64,000 nt of DNA from Cyanophora paradoxa (Eukaryota > Glaucocystophyceae > Cyanophorales > Cyanophoraceae): contig QPMI01000521.1 of NCBI GenBank assembly GCA_004431415.1, positions 168,861-232,860 of the forward strand. Direction: 5' to 3'. Positions 34,259 through 42,912 of the stretch are shown here, piece after piece. Position 1 is the stretch's first letter; the number at the start of each line of letters is the position of its first letter. The translations under genes and the position numbers were made by a program. The notes beneath the pieces are model-generated. The model saw only the letters and a program-made list of their open reading frames with translations. It was not told where the DNA came from and did no database searches.

Positions 34259-35419
34259 GATAGCTCTTCATACCGCAGCACGATGCCTGAGCGCGCTTCG
34301 TCGCCCGGCGCGTGTGCACGGGCGAACCTCTGTGTTCCGGTTGATCACGCTCCGGGCGCACTGGGCGTTCCAGTTCGCATCAATCTTGTGTTCACGTAAA
34401 GATCTCTAGATCTGCGCATACCCGCACTGTCAGAGTCCAGCTTGCGTCGCGCGGGGCCACGAGTACGCACTTTACTGTGAGGGCGAGAATAAGCCGTTCC
34501 GGCTCGTACGTGTGCGACAGCCGTGCTTGGTTGAAGTCATGCATGCCCAGGCGGTCGCGGACATACTTCTTCTTCTCCTGGACCGCTTGCGCCGCCTGAG
34601 CGTGGATCGGGGCAAGCGCCTCAAAGGCCTCCCAGCGCGTCAGAACTTGCTCGAAGGGCAGCGTGCACTCCTGATCGAAGCCGATAAGGAAGGCGAAGGT
34701 CGGCGCTACGCTGGCACGCGCGCAGCGGCGAACGGACCGCGCTGGGTGTCTCGATGGCTTTGCCTTCCGCCGCGTTCAGCAGGGACTGTGCTTCTTTGTT
34801 CACGAGCCCTTGAATCTCCTTGCGCAGCTCCCGCTCACGGTTCGCCCTCGTCCTGGTTGAAGACCGAGGGCATAGTCTCGTAGAGTTCGCGGATCTCCGA
34901 GGCTCGACTGCGGCGTTCCTTCGTGTTCGGGCGGGAACCCTGCCGCAAAGCCAATGAGATCCGAAAGCCAATGCATATGGGTCACCCGGAGCAGCAGGGG
35001 TCATGCCGGCGCCATTGGGAAACCATTATGCGGCCGGCGGAGCCGGGCACGCAGCCATATGTTGCCATCAAGACCGTGAGGCCTGCCACATGGTTTCCGA
35101 ATGCCCAGCACACCGGCTGGCGAGGTAACTGCCTCGTGGGTCTCGCACCCTGACGCGACACCTTCGAGCAGAGCGGGCGGCGCGCGTTATGGTTTACTAT
35201 CGTCTTTTTAGCATCTAGCTACGCCTTAAACCGGTCTAGTCCGGCGGCGGCCGGTGGTCCCTAACAAGGGCCGGCAGTACGTCCCGAAAAAAGCCGCCAG
35301 CTTCACTCACCGGTGTCATAAGGCTCCCCGGAGAGTTTTCCGGAGGTCGCTTATGCCCGGAAGCGCCTGGTTGGGCTGATCCAGACATCCTCGTCTTACC
35401 CTCCCGGGTACGGGAATCT

Positions 35420-35436
35420 CAAGGAACCCCACCAGC
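35420..35436. repeat. Target-site duplication, right copy
   Basis: Exact copy of the 17-bp word at 32,953-32,969. It encodes the AGGVP segment of the capsid protein on the minus strand. Confidence 0.92.
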
Positions 35437-35709
35437 GGTAGTAACCTTAAAGTAAAGTGACATACCATTTAGTAGTTGTTTTCTAGGGATATCGAAGAAA
35501 CTCGTAGAACGAAAACCAAAGGTCGAGCCACGGGCTTTCACACTTTCCACATAGTTGCGAACCTTTGGCGATAGCCCAATTTGTAGACCGGGTGAAAGGT
35601 AAAGCGCCGAACTACCTTCCGTAACTAGGAGCTCCTTTAAAGTAGTGCCTGAAAGCGCCATGTTGTTTAAAATACGAAAAGAAATTTTTAATTCACATTA
35701 TTAAACAGA

Positions 35710-36612
35710 ATGACGCGTTACTATCTAAATATTGATTCCCGAGACCGGGACGAAGGAACCCCCACAAACTATTCTTATAAACTTCCCCATGCAATCCAAA
35801 ATGTTAAAGCGTGCCGGGTAACCAATTTTGAGATGTTTAATAACATCTATAATCTCAGTGAAAATGGAACACTTGCAACAGCTACTTATGACACAGGAGG
35901 TGCAATTAAAACAAAGAATAACGTTATTTTGAAAGGCACTTACACAGCGGATAGTTTAGTAAATCTTCTAAATGCTAAACTAAGCTCTCAGGTGTATAAT
36001 GCAGATGGAACGACTTATACACGTCACATTAATGTTACTTATGATCCAGTGACACTGTCTTTAAGGTTCATGTCGGATGTTACATTTAACCTGAAATTCA
36101 GTAGTCAGATTTTAGCGAATTTCCTCGGCTTTCCTACCACCTTTCCCGAGGGATCAAGTAACGGTTATGCTTCCTCTCCTCTCGATGCATCGGTAACAAT
36201 TGGTTCAATTATCTATACTCATTTCATCGACAGCGAAATACCATTAGACCTTCTGTTTAATTCTTACATCCTTCTACATGTGGATCCTTTCCGTGGTAAT
36301 TATGTAAGCAAGAACACCAGCGATGATAAAGCGATAGCTAAAATTGAAATTGATCAGACCGTAGGCAGTCTTCTAAGGTATGATTCTACTAATAATTCGA
36401 TGATCATCCATGAGCAAAACGGATTAGTGGAAGTTGACACGCTTAAAGTGCGTTTGACGTATTGGAATGGTGTAGAAACAGACATTACCACGGATTGGTC
36501 GATGACCTTAGAACTGATCACCGAAGATGAAAAGGATCATACAAAGGCATCAATAAAAAACATCATCCGAGATTTAGAGGGCGTTTATTTACCGTTTGGT
36601 CGGAATTATTAA
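35710..36612 (+). CDS. Penton-like minor capsid protein (element A)
   Basis: A 300-aa protein that opens with MTRYYLNIDSRDRDEGT. The same opening, IRLVNIDSRDR, begins element B's gene at 43,512-44,444. Both continue with YK-L/V, a basic-Cys-Arg-Val step (KACRVTNFEMFNNIYN against RECRVLYAEIPNSIYN) and a middle segment LGFPTTFPEG/LGVSS. In Polinton-like viruses the minor capsid (penton) gene sits beside the MCP, as here: it is divergent from the MCP with a 48-bp AT-rich gap that must hold both promoters. The assignment as penton comes from position, size and beta-rich character, not from a diagnostic motif. The gene is intact. Confidence 0.7.
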   Translation: MTRYYLNIDSRDRDEGTPTNYSYKLPHAIQNVKACRVTNFEMFNNIYNLSENGTLATATYDTGGAIKTKNNVILKGTYTADSLVNLLNAKLSSQVYNADGTTYTRHINVTYDPVTLSLRFMSDVTFNLKFSSQILANFLGFPTTFPEGSSNGYASSPLDASVTIGSIIYTHFIDSEIPLDLLFNSYILLHVDPFRGNYVSKNTSDDKAIAKIEIDQTVGSLLRYDSTNNSMIIHEQNGLVEVDTLKVRLTYWNGVETDITTDWSMTLELITEDEKDHTKASIKNIIRDLEGVYLPFGRNY

Positions 36613-36673
36613 GCCAATTCTCCGATAAATGTGATGGGATATATTGCTAATTATTTTTGTTTTGGTATTACAA

Positions 36674-37438
36674 ATGGCTCGTAAGACACAACCTAAGGCG
36701 GCAAGCTCGCGCAGTTTCTTAACGAAACCCGTCGAAGAGGCAGAACCAGAACGGAAGCATTATAAGAAATCGAAAGGAACCGCAGGATATGGAACCGGTG
36801 ATATTGACAAAAGTATTAATAACATGATTAATTCCAGTGCTGTGGCGCCAGTAGATGACGTTAACGATTCAAACGCCCTTATTGAGCAAGTGCCGCTAAA
36901 CCGTATGCCCGGTGCAAAGCGTGGGATTAAGAAAGGACAGTTTAAGAGTTCCACGATTGAGAAAGTAGCGAAAAAATCGACTCTTCTTAAACTCCTCGAT
37001 GGCGGTGAGCGTTTGTATTCCACATACAGTGAGAAGGATCGCAGGAATCGATACTTTATTAGATCATCGAAGGGTAATCTAAGAACGGTAACATATAAAC
37101 ATGCTAAAAGTCTCATTGATGGAATCGCGGAAGAGGGAGAGAAAGAGAAGAAGATAACGGAGGAACCGATAACCAAAAAGAAGGTAGAGAAGAAAGCAAA
37201 TGTTACGTTTCATGTGCTACCCGATCCTATTAAAGAGAAGAAGACCACAACGAGCGAGCTTATCGCTAAAACGATTGATTACTTAGAATCCAATAAAACG
37301 GATTTACCCATTTTAAATAAGCATATCCTAAGGGTTGCTACATCGCAATCTGACCCGATTAACTCCATTCCCAATGGTGCGTCGATGCTATCAGGATTCG
37401 CTAAATTACGCATCCGTCCAGGTTACAGGAGGGCATAG
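36674..37438 (+). CDS. Lysine-rich putative virion protein (element A)
   Basis: A 254-aa strongly basic protein beginning MARKTQPKAASSRSFLTKP. I prefer this ATG to the one at 36,644, because the intervening residues are hydrophobic and unlike the rest. The protein alternates Lys/Arg/Ser-rich disordered parts with two possible folded parts, SSTIEKVAKKSTLLKLLDGG with RNRYFIRSSKGN, and a C-terminal KHILRVATSQSDPIN segment. It follows the penton-like gene on the same strand, a position taken in element B by another low-complexity protein (47,781-48,515), but the two are not visibly related. A DNA-condensing core or scaffold role is possible; no family is recognised. Confidence 0.65.
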   Translation: MARKTQPKAASSRSFLTKPVEEAEPERKHYKKSKGTAGYGTGDIDKSINNMINSSAVAPVDDVNDSNALIEQVPLNRMPGAKRGIKKGQFKSSTIEKVAKKSTLLKLLDGGERLYSTYSEKDRRNRYFIRSSKGNLRTVTYKHAKSLIDGIAEEGEKEKKITEEPITKKKVEKKANVTFHVLPDPIKEKKTTTSELIAKTIDYLESNKTDLPILNKHILRVATSQSDPINSIPNGASMLSGFAKLRIRPGYRRA

Positions 37439-37518
37439 CTCACGCATCATTCTTACGTTAAAATTTTCTTTTCACAGAATAGCGTTTAACAATCCATTCC
37501 GAAAGTTTGCGCTCACGT

Positions 37519-37707
37519 TTACTTATTTTTATAAGTTGGCGTTGTAGGGAAAGTAGTGATATCCGTATCACTCTTTTTAATCACCTGTTCTACGGGGTTC
37601 ATTCGTAGAATCGAGAAAGGCGATGGCGCTTTCGGCTTATTTTTCCGGCGTTCTTCTAAATAATGATACGCAGCGCTCCGATGCAGCGGGGCAAAAATTG
37701 ACAGCAT
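37519..37707 (-). CDS. Small basic hypothetical protein (tentative)
   Basis: On the minus strand, MLSIFAPLHRSAAYHYLEER followed by a KNKPKAP linker and a PVEQVIKKSDTD segment gives 62 aa starting at 37,707. It is the only good frame in this 300-bp gap. A start at 37,728 is also possible. The A-rich TGAC box at 37,693-37,702 lies within its first codons on the other strand, which weakens the case slightly. No family recognised. Confidence 0.4.
   Translation of the reverse strand: MLSIFAPLHRSAAYHYLEERRKNKPKAPSPFSILRMNPVEQVIKKSDTDITTFPTTPTYKNK
37693..37702 (+). promoter_or_regulatory. A-rich TTGAC box (candidate early promoter)
   Basis: AAAAATTGAC on the plus strand, 78 nt upstream of the ATG at 37,781; matches the box before 52,117 exactly in its core. 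Confidence 0.5.
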
Positions 37708-37780
37708 TTTAAAATGGTTATATATCAAAGAAGAAAAAGGACTTAAAGATTTCTCACTATATAGTAACAGTGATATAGCA

Positions 37781-38035
37781 ATGACGACCAGCGCAGCCCA
37801 GAAGCGTGCGAATGCGAATTACCGGGCGACCGGTAAAGGTAAAATTGCTCTCCAAAAGAATAAGGACAAAATGCGTAAGAAGGTTTTCGAATTGTATCAG
37901 TCCGATGAATGCTATCGGTCGTTAAAGATCGTTCAAGCAAGCCACCGGGCATATTCCAATAATGCGATTTGTTTCGTAAAGTTCTTATTCGGCGTTCCTT
38001 ACTCAAATCGGGGTCGCCCATCGAAGTATTTCTAA
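37781..38035 (+). CDS. Small basic protein with AT-hook-like C-terminus (element A)
   Basis: An 84-aa protein rich in Lys/Arg (AQKRANANYRATGKGKIALQ, KDKMRKKVF) that ends NRGRPSKYF. The GRP core flanked by basic residues is the AT-hook pattern that binds the minor groove of AT-rich DNA. Element B has an equivalent at 48,978-49,205 ending VGRPRKY. Both also share a repeated Tyr-Arg-Ser/Lys style (DECYRSLKIVQASHRAYSNN here, DEEFRELYRKKALERYYRRK there). This makes a conserved small DNA-binding or regulatory protein likely. The gene sits upstream of the large replication gene in both elements. Confidence 0.7.
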   Translation: MTTSAAQKRANANYRATGKGKIALQKNKDKMRKKVFELYQSDECYRSLKIVQASHRAYSNNAICFVKFLFGVPYSNRGRPSKYF

Positions 38036-38202
38036 TTCTTTTTCTCGGCGCGCTTGCTCTGAGAAAGACAAAAAAAGCGCAAACGCGCAAAAATAAAGCT
38101 CTAGTTTCGTGTTATTTTTTGTCCCCCTTTTGTTATTTTTACATAGCCCTCAAATTCGCAATGCTCGATTTTGCGGTGGCTCAAAAAAATGATGTCAAGG
38201 TA

Positions 38203-38212
38203 AAAAAATGAC
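38203..38212 (+). promoter_or_regulatory. A-rich TGAC box upstream of the 854-aa replication gene
   Basis: AAAAAATGAC, 42 nt before the ATG at 38,255, followed by TTAAAGATAATTTTT and an AT-rich TATATAAAC stretch. Identical boxes precede genes of element B. Confidence 0.6.
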
Positions 38213-38254
38213 TTAAAGATAATTTTTCTTTGGATATATAAACAGCGCAATAAG

Positions 38255-40819
38255 ATGCCTCGCCCTTCTAATCGGTTGATTCGAAAGCTTAATGAGGACA
38301 CTATCGGTTACACAACTATGAGTCTTGTGCATGGATTGATGACGACAGAGCAAGCTAACCTTATTCTTAACGCGATTAGTAGGAGAATTACGTTAAAAAC
38401 GGCAAAAGATTGGAAGGGAATTTATGAAAATAACCTTACAAAGCGTGAGGTGGGGGATGAGCTCCAAAGATTGGGCGCTATTGACGTTCCCCAAGAACTT
38501 ACGGAACAGCGACCAAAGCGAAACACCATGACGCACCTTAGCCAGTTTAATAAGCTAATGAATAATATAAAAGAAAAAATCGAAACTTTTGATGGTGACA
38601 CTGTGACCATGTATTTTCGTTTATATCGACAGATTGAAAAAGAAGTTCCCGAAAATGCTCGAATTGTTGAAGAATGGGGTGCCAGATACTACCAAGTCCT
38701 CAAAGATAGAAAGGATGGTTCATTTAATTCGGTAACTCTGAAAAAAGACTTATTCTTGCAATCCCTCGACTATGTTAAAAGACCATTTACAGGCGTTCCA
38801 AGCATTGAGAAAGTAGGAATTAAACCATTCATTGCATCTAACATAGAATCTATACATAAAAACCCGGGCTTACGCTATCTGAAAAATGTCCATAGGGATA
38901 CCTATAATGATGTTGTAACGATTGAGAAGATCAGATTAGACAATGATAATGACATTATTCCCAAGATTGATAGAATCCTCCGTGACTATCAAGCTCCCAT
39001 GATTCCATCTAAGTATCTCACTTACGAGTTTGGTGAGAACTCCAAAACATTTAATGATCTCTTTGACAAGACAAAAAACAAGGAATTACGAATTAAATCA
39101 TGTGTTCCTGATGCTTTCATTACAGTCTTTGCGCCAGCTTTTGAGAAAGCCAAGAAAGACTATAAACGTTATGTTAATGTTAAGTTTGATCATGCCTATT
39201 TATTTAAATTGGTGCATGGTCGCGATCCTGTTGAAGGGGATGATTTCGGATTATCATTAAGACAAATAACCAATGCATTTTTGAAGCCAAATAAGCTTTG
39301 CATGATAGTGGTAGACGAAAATGACAAAGTGGATTACGAACTATCATATATCCCTGTGGATGCAAACGGAAAGAGAGCAAGAAATAAGTTTCTCAGACCA
39401 TCCACCATCTATATTAAGGCTCAAAACGATCACATGTATTTACTTAACTACAATGTTGAGAGCCTTAAACAATCTTTCAATGGGTCGAAACCTATCGAAA
39501 AAGAAATTCCTTTGGGTTGCAGGTTCAGACTGAGAAGAAATGATAATACCAGTGGCAACTTTTTCGCAGCTAATGAGGATCACATAGTGACTGTTCTCCA
39601 ATCAGAGGAAGCCAAGGAAAAAAAACTTATTCGCATCAATTATGGCGGTGTTGGTGGTCTCACTAAGTTGTATACTTCTTTCCTGACAGTGCATAATTAC
39701 ATAGCTGATGCCAGAATTTCGGTTCTCGGATCCATCCAAAGCATAAGGTTCAAATACAAAGGCAAGGATGTAGTAATTATTCCTGTGTGTCCAGAAGTTG
39801 AAGTAGAGACAGCTTATCACTTGCAGTTTGAGAACTCAGAGCAGAGTAATGCATTCACCAAATATAATAACTTGTTATACGATTCATTAATTAACCGATC
39901 ATTGAAGAGTATCTTTAACGAAAATACGCGAAATGCTTTCATTATCGGTTCCCAGAGTGCGCTTAATGGTCGCTTTGAAGATTCCCCCGAAATCATCCAA
40001 GACTTAGCCACAGGATGTCTTAAAATGTATGAGCATGACGGATGTAAAGCTTATGCGGGTCATGTAAATTCGTTTGAGTATTTCCCAGTATTTAGCGAAT
40101 TTGATGACTTTAAGAATGTTACAATTAAGTCAGTGGCTGATGTGGAACCTTACAGCTTCTACTATGTAACTCTGAAAAAAGGAAAATACCTTATTAAGAA
40201 GGATTCGAAAGGTAAGGAGTGGGTGCAATACACAAACGATTCTAACAAAATACCACACATTCCAAAGATGAATTGTATTCTCATCGATTCTCCATGTAAT
40301 CTGATACCAGGATTTATGCTAACAGAATATTATGACGACCTGATAGACATAATCGATGTCAAATATATCCTAAAACCCTATCTGATTGTTAGAAATGTTG
40401 TTAAATATGTCATACAGCAAGTATTAGAGAGCAACCTTAGCGAAACTGAGAAAAAGCAAATTCTTGTAACCATTATTGGTATGCTCGGAAAACAAAAAAA
40501 TCAGAGATCAAGAACTAAACCATTTTTCTTAAAGTCTGATGCTATCGAATTTGCTAAAAAGCATGGTGGCGATGTGAAATTATTATGGTTGGGTGAGAAT
40601 AAGCCCAATAAAGAAACTTTTGAGGATTTCGAGGATCCTAATCGAATTGTTGCAAGTGGTGAGATTACAGACCCTCACATTTGGTATGTTGAAACGATCG
40701 AAGAAAGGCAACTTATAGACGGATTCCTCAATCCAAAATATGGTGTATTCAAAACAGCGAATGGAACTTTACAAGAAGTGCAGAGAATCAAAGGGCATAA
40801 TTATGGCTCTAAAAGTTGA
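38255..40819 (+). CDS. Large replication protein: OTU-like protease region plus polymerase-like C-half (element A)
   Basis: An 854-aa protein. Its opening MPRPSNRLIRKLNEDTIGY parallels MPRQSNRIIKEKKNEILGL of element B's DNA polymerase, and both go on with a helical segment of about 100 residues. Around residues 281-395 a Cys in KSCVPDAFITVF and a His in NDHMYLLNYN are spaced like the catalytic pair of OTU-type cysteine proteases, which occur N-terminal to viral PolB enzymes. Further on, HDGCKAYAGHV (about residue 592) recalls a degenerate PolB motif A, YYVTLKKGKYLI follows, and IGMLGKQKNQRS (about 742) recalls the B-motif region of divergent viral polymerases. No clear DTD motif C is visible. 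I therefore call it polymerase-related only tentatively; it could be a protease-scaffold replication protein. It overlaps the helicase start by 17 nt. Confidence 0.6.
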   Translation: MPRPSNRLIRKLNEDTIGYTTMSLVHGLMTTEQANLILNAISRRITLKTAKDWKGIYENNLTKREVGDELQRLGAIDVPQELTEQRPKRNTMTHLSQFNKLMNNIKEKIETFDGDTVTMYFRLYRQIEKEVPENARIVEEWGARYYQVLKDRKDGSFNSVTLKKDLFLQSLDYVKRPFTGVPSIEKVGIKPFIASNIESIHKNPGLRYLKNVHRDTYNDVVTIEKIRLDNDNDIIPKIDRILRDYQAPMIPSKYLTYEFGENSKTFNDLFDKTKNKELRIKSCVPDAFITVFAPAFEKAKKDYKRYVNVKFDHAYLFKLVHGRDPVEGDDFGLSLRQITNAFLKPNKLCMIVVDENDKVDYELSYIPVDANGKRARNKFLRPSTIYIKAQNDHMYLLNYNVESLKQSFNGSKPIEKEIPLGCRFRLRRNDNTSGNFFAANEDHIVTVLQSEEAKEKKLIRINYGGVGGLTKLYTSFLTVHNYIADARISVLGSIQSIRFKYKGKDVVIIPVCPEVEVETAYHLQFENSEQSNAFTKYNNLLYDSLINRSLKSIFNENTRNAFIIGSQSALNGRFEDSPEIIQDLATGCLKMYEHDGCKAYAGHVNSFEYFPVFSEFDDFKNVTIKSVADVEPYSFYYVTLKKGKYLIKKDSKGKEWVQYTNDSNKIPHIPKMNCILIDSPCNLIPGFMLTEYYDDLIDIIDVKYILKPYLIVRNVVKYVIQQVLESNLSETEKKQILVTIIGMLGKQKNQRSRTKPFFLKSDAIEFAKKHGGDVKLLWLGENKPNKETFEDFEDPNRIVASGEITDPHIWYVETIEERQLIDGFLNPKYGVFKTANGTLQEVQRIKGHNYGSKS

Positions 40820-41939
40820 TGCTGTCTATGAGGCAGTGGATGCCAGCTTAGAGGTTGAAAATGTTTCGTTTGATCGCACTAAATATGAGAATATCGGAAG
40901 GTTCAGCACTAAGGCTATATCTTTCAAAGAGTATTGTAGTAAGATTTTACAGAAGAAGGATGAAGCAAAGAAGACGAATGGTATGATTCGATTCTTTAAG
41001 CCAGAAAGACTAAGGGATTTCGTGACTGTGAAAAAGAATGAAAGCACAACATACACAGTTCCTGATGAATACGACACGAAAGCAATATGTGACATGATTC
41101 TTTCGAAAGGAAAATGTATTAGAATAGAGGGTGATGTTCCAGGAACCGGAAAGTCCTATATTAGTAAGGCGATAGGTCGGGAATTTGAAAGTTCTTTATA
41201 TATCACACCCACTAACAAGCGTGTGAAGGAAATGAAAGTGGAAGATGGGTTAGAAAATGTGATGACCCTCCATGGTGCGTTTAATCTGAATGTCGATACT
41301 TCCCAAATGGATAACGTCGTAGGTGCAAAAACTAGCAAGATTGCGTCATTTGATGCCGTTATTATAGATGAAGGCTATCAGCTCGACATAGCACAGCTTA
41401 CAGCTTTGAAATACATAATGAAGGTTCTCTATCCTGACAAAACCTATATTTTGAATGGTGACCCATATCAGAATCCACCTATTCAGTTTCTTAGCGTGGA
41501 TCAGAAGGAATACTATAATGATATCTTTAACGAACTATTTTCGAGCATGCTACATTTACATGTAAACAAGCGCCACATTTTACAAGAAGATCGTGATAAG
41601 GTTGAAGAAATGAAGCGGGACTTAATAGAAATGGATATGGACATTTCCGAGTTCATCGCAAAGCATAACATACCTGTGATTTCACCCGATCAGCTAAAAC
41701 CTGACGACAGAGGTATAACTTATACTAGACGCAAAACGGCGCAAGTTAATGCTTTCCTACATCGCATGAAGTATGGTAAGGATAAGCCGACTCACTTTAA
41801 GGGTCTCGAAATCACCGCAACACGGCGACTAACAAAACACATATTGAAAAACGAATTTAAATCCCTCGTTCATCTCGATCGCTTCGCGATCTCGATTCAC
41901 TCTGGATTTAAATTCGTTTTTCAATATGTGTTAATTTAA
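40803..41939 (+). CDS. Superfamily 1 helicase, C-terminally truncated (element A)
   Basis: The start at 40,803 (MALKVDAVYEAVD) overlaps the previous gene by 17 nt, typical of coupled genes. Walker A is GDVPGTGKSY (about residue 110). Motif Ia fits LYITPTNKRVKEM, with VMTLHGAFNL following. Walker B is DAVIIDEGYQ and motif III is LNGDPYQNPPI. These are SF1 helicase motifs of the Pif1/RecD-like kind. After TYTRRKTAQVNAF (motif IV region) the protein should continue with motifs V and VI. Instead the last 35 residues are encoded by one arm and the loop of a 97-nt hairpin (41,836-41,932), ending FKFVFQYVLI. The helicase is therefore cut short, probably by a rearrangement, and may be inactive. An upstream in-frame ATG at 40,740 exists but lies deep in the preceding gene. 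Confidence 0.8.
   Translation: MALKVDAVYEAVDASLEVENVSFDRTKYENIGRFSTKAISFKEYCSKILQKKDEAKKTNGMIRFFKPERLRDFVTVKKNESTTYTVPDEYDTKAICDMILSKGKCIRIEGDVPGTGKSYISKAIGREFESSLYITPTNKRVKEMKVEDGLENVMTLHGAFNLNVDTSQMDNVVGAKTSKIASFDAVIIDEGYQLDIAQLTALKYIMKVLYPDKTYILNGDPYQNPPIQFLSVDQKEYYNDIFNELFSSMLHLHVNKRHILQEDRDKVEEMKRDLIEMDMDISEFIAKHNIPVISPDQLKPDDRGITYTRRKTAQVNAFLHRMKYGKDKPTHFKGLEITATRRLTKHILKNEFKSLVHLDRFAISIHSGFKFVFQYVLI
41836..41932. repeat. 97-nt hairpin with perfect 29-bp stem
   Basis: The arms 41,836-41,864 and 41,904-41,932 are perfect inverted copies (AACACATATTGAAAAACG at the outside). The inner 39 nt pair imperfectly and close with GATCGC-TTC-GCGATC at the apex (centre 41,884). The hairpin overlaps the truncated 3' end of the helicase gene. 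Such fold-back structures arise by template switching or mark covalently closed or recombined ends. Confidence 0.9.
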
Positions 41940-42540
41940 TACTAAAATACATATTTATCGATTAATTTCTTTAACTTTTTATGCAAACTTTGTATAAATT
42001 AATGCAAACTTTGTATTAAAAATGATAAACGCGTTTAATTTAATGCATATTCACGATTGATGCAATCGATATTATATCGATAGATTATGTTCTTTGTCGA
42101 TTACATATATAACTTCGATTGATTAACATTAAACTACTTAAAGAACGATATAATCGCGATTAATTCGCATAAATTCGCATAAATTCGCATAAACTCGATA
42201 TATCTCATCGGTATTGAAGTAGACCACCGCCCATTTTGTATCGGAAAACGCAAAAACTGTCATAGAGTTGCATTATGTCCAATTAAACAATCGATGGGAT
42301 TGCGGATTTACATTTTTGCACCGAAAAAGTGTCACAGAGTTGCATTATGTCCAATTAAACAATTGAGAAGATTGCGCGATTTTCTATTGGAATATATCGG
42401 AACTGCATCATGTCCAATTAAACAATCGATGAGATTGCTGATGAACATTTTTGCATCGAAAAACTGTCACTGAGTTGCATTATGTCCAATTGATCAATCG
42501 ATTAGATTGCAGATGTTCTATAAAACAGAATAAATGAATT
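41940..42540. other. AT-rich noncoding stretch between elements A and B
   Basis: No gene is seen. It holds a direct repeat ATGCAAACTTTGTAT (41,981 and 42,002), a triplet of ATAAATTCGCA (about 42,168-42,200), and four tandem copies of a ~70-bp unit (42,258-42,512). It is the most likely place for the right end of A or the left end of B, but no inverted terminal repeat matching the left end of A can be seen. Confidence 0.55.
42258..42512. repeat. Tandem repeat, four copies of a 62-73-bp unit
   Basis: The core TGCATTATGTCCAATTAAAC with AATCGATGAGATTGC recurs at about 42,267, 42,341, 42,403 and 42,475, linked by CATTTTTGCA(C/T)CGAAAAA and TGTCACAGAG. Copies differ at a few positions, so the array is not recent. 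Confidence 0.85.
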
Positions 42541-42624
42541 CAAGTGTGACAGATAGTATTCAAATGATATTCAGTAAGATATATTTCTGTTTTTGAGAAG
42601 AGTAGTAAGGGGGGCAGAATGTCT

Positions 42625-42726
42625 GTGACGCCTGTGACGGCTGTGACACCTGTTTTCAGAAGTCTGTCATTTTTGAAAATTTTAAAAAGTTTGAAAGTAG
42701 GCGTCACAGCCGTCACAGGCGTCACA
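42625..42726. repeat. GTGACGCC palindromic element, copy 1
   Basis: The left arm is made of GTGACGCCT-GTGACGGCT-GTGACACCT, the right arm of GGCGTCACA-GCCGTCACA-GGCGTCACAC. A loop of about 46 nt (TTTTCAGAAGTCTGTCATTT, then GAAAATTTTAAAAAGTTTGA) separates them. Each arm is itself a threefold 9-bp iteration. The nearby sequence carries further GGTGTCAC words. Confidence 0.9.
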
Positions 42727-42912
42727 CTCAATTAAAATAGGTGTCACAGCGAAATTGCAGACCATTTCCAGTAAGACAACTTCGCATTTTCAAAAAGGTT
42801 GATTAATGGATAGTGTTTTGGAGGTGTCAGAGGTGTCACAAGTCGGATTTCAGTAAGACAAGAATATATTTTGAATATCTCAGTAAGAGAGATAGATTCC
42901 ATTTTTAATTAG

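Larger units (their letters stand above)
32970..35419 (-). mobile_element. Retroelement-like insertion (2.45 kb, poly-A end) in the MCP gene
   Basis: The insert is much richer in GC than the viral DNA around it and matches the host's composition. Its left border is a run of eight T (32,970-32,977), which on the minus strand is a poly-A tail next to the target-site duplication. This is the layout of a non-LTR retroelement or other reverse-transcribed RNA in minus orientation. No reverse transcriptase can be seen, so it would be non-autonomous or 5'-truncated. Short coding-like pieces occur on the minus strand, for example EIRELYETMPSVFNQDEGE (34,840-34,900) and RWEAFEALAPIHAQAAQ, EKKKYVRDRLGMHDFNQ (34,510-34,640). 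They are frame-broken relative to each other and unrecognised. A duplicated block lies inside (33,380/34,076). Confidence 0.72.
31971..35661 (-). pseudogene. Major capsid protein of element A, split by an insertion
   Basis: This is the double-jelly-roll-type major capsid protein. The N-terminal part reads from 35,661 (MALSGTTLKELLVTEGS) to YFKVTTAGGVP at 35,420. The C-terminal part reads from 32,969 through EVRFCHGSFKWVIPQDY to 31,971. Both parts end in the same 17-bp word, and with the insertion and one copy of that word discounted the frame is continuous: 75 codons plus 332 codons, about 407 aa. The C-terminal third shares SGLVHSILMTVRNV and NSSSAYLNLTV with SGLVYGLLVSVRDA and NSSSSFLTLYM of element B's capsid protein, which confirms homology. 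Its identity as MCP rests on length, neighbours (ATPase and penton-like protein) and this match. No other disabling change is visible, so the disruption looks recent. Expression as one protein would need removal of the insertion. Confidence 0.8.

Noticed and set aside
34621-35004. A 127-codon minus-strand frame inside the insertion.
   Set aside because: Parts of it read like coding sequence, but the likely coding frame changes several times and no domain is recognisable; I did not call it a gene.
32970-35419. The MCP interruption could be a spliceosomal or self-splicing intron.
   Set aside because: The exact 17-bp duplication, the A8 tail and host-like base composition fit an insertion better, and no intron or intron-encoded maturase or endonuclease is visible. 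RNA data could still reverse this.
42540-42731. A minus-strand 63-codon frame across the GTGACGCC palindrome (MSVTPVTAVTPTF...).
   Set aside because: It is simply the translation of the palindromic iterations and their loop, with no independent coding support.
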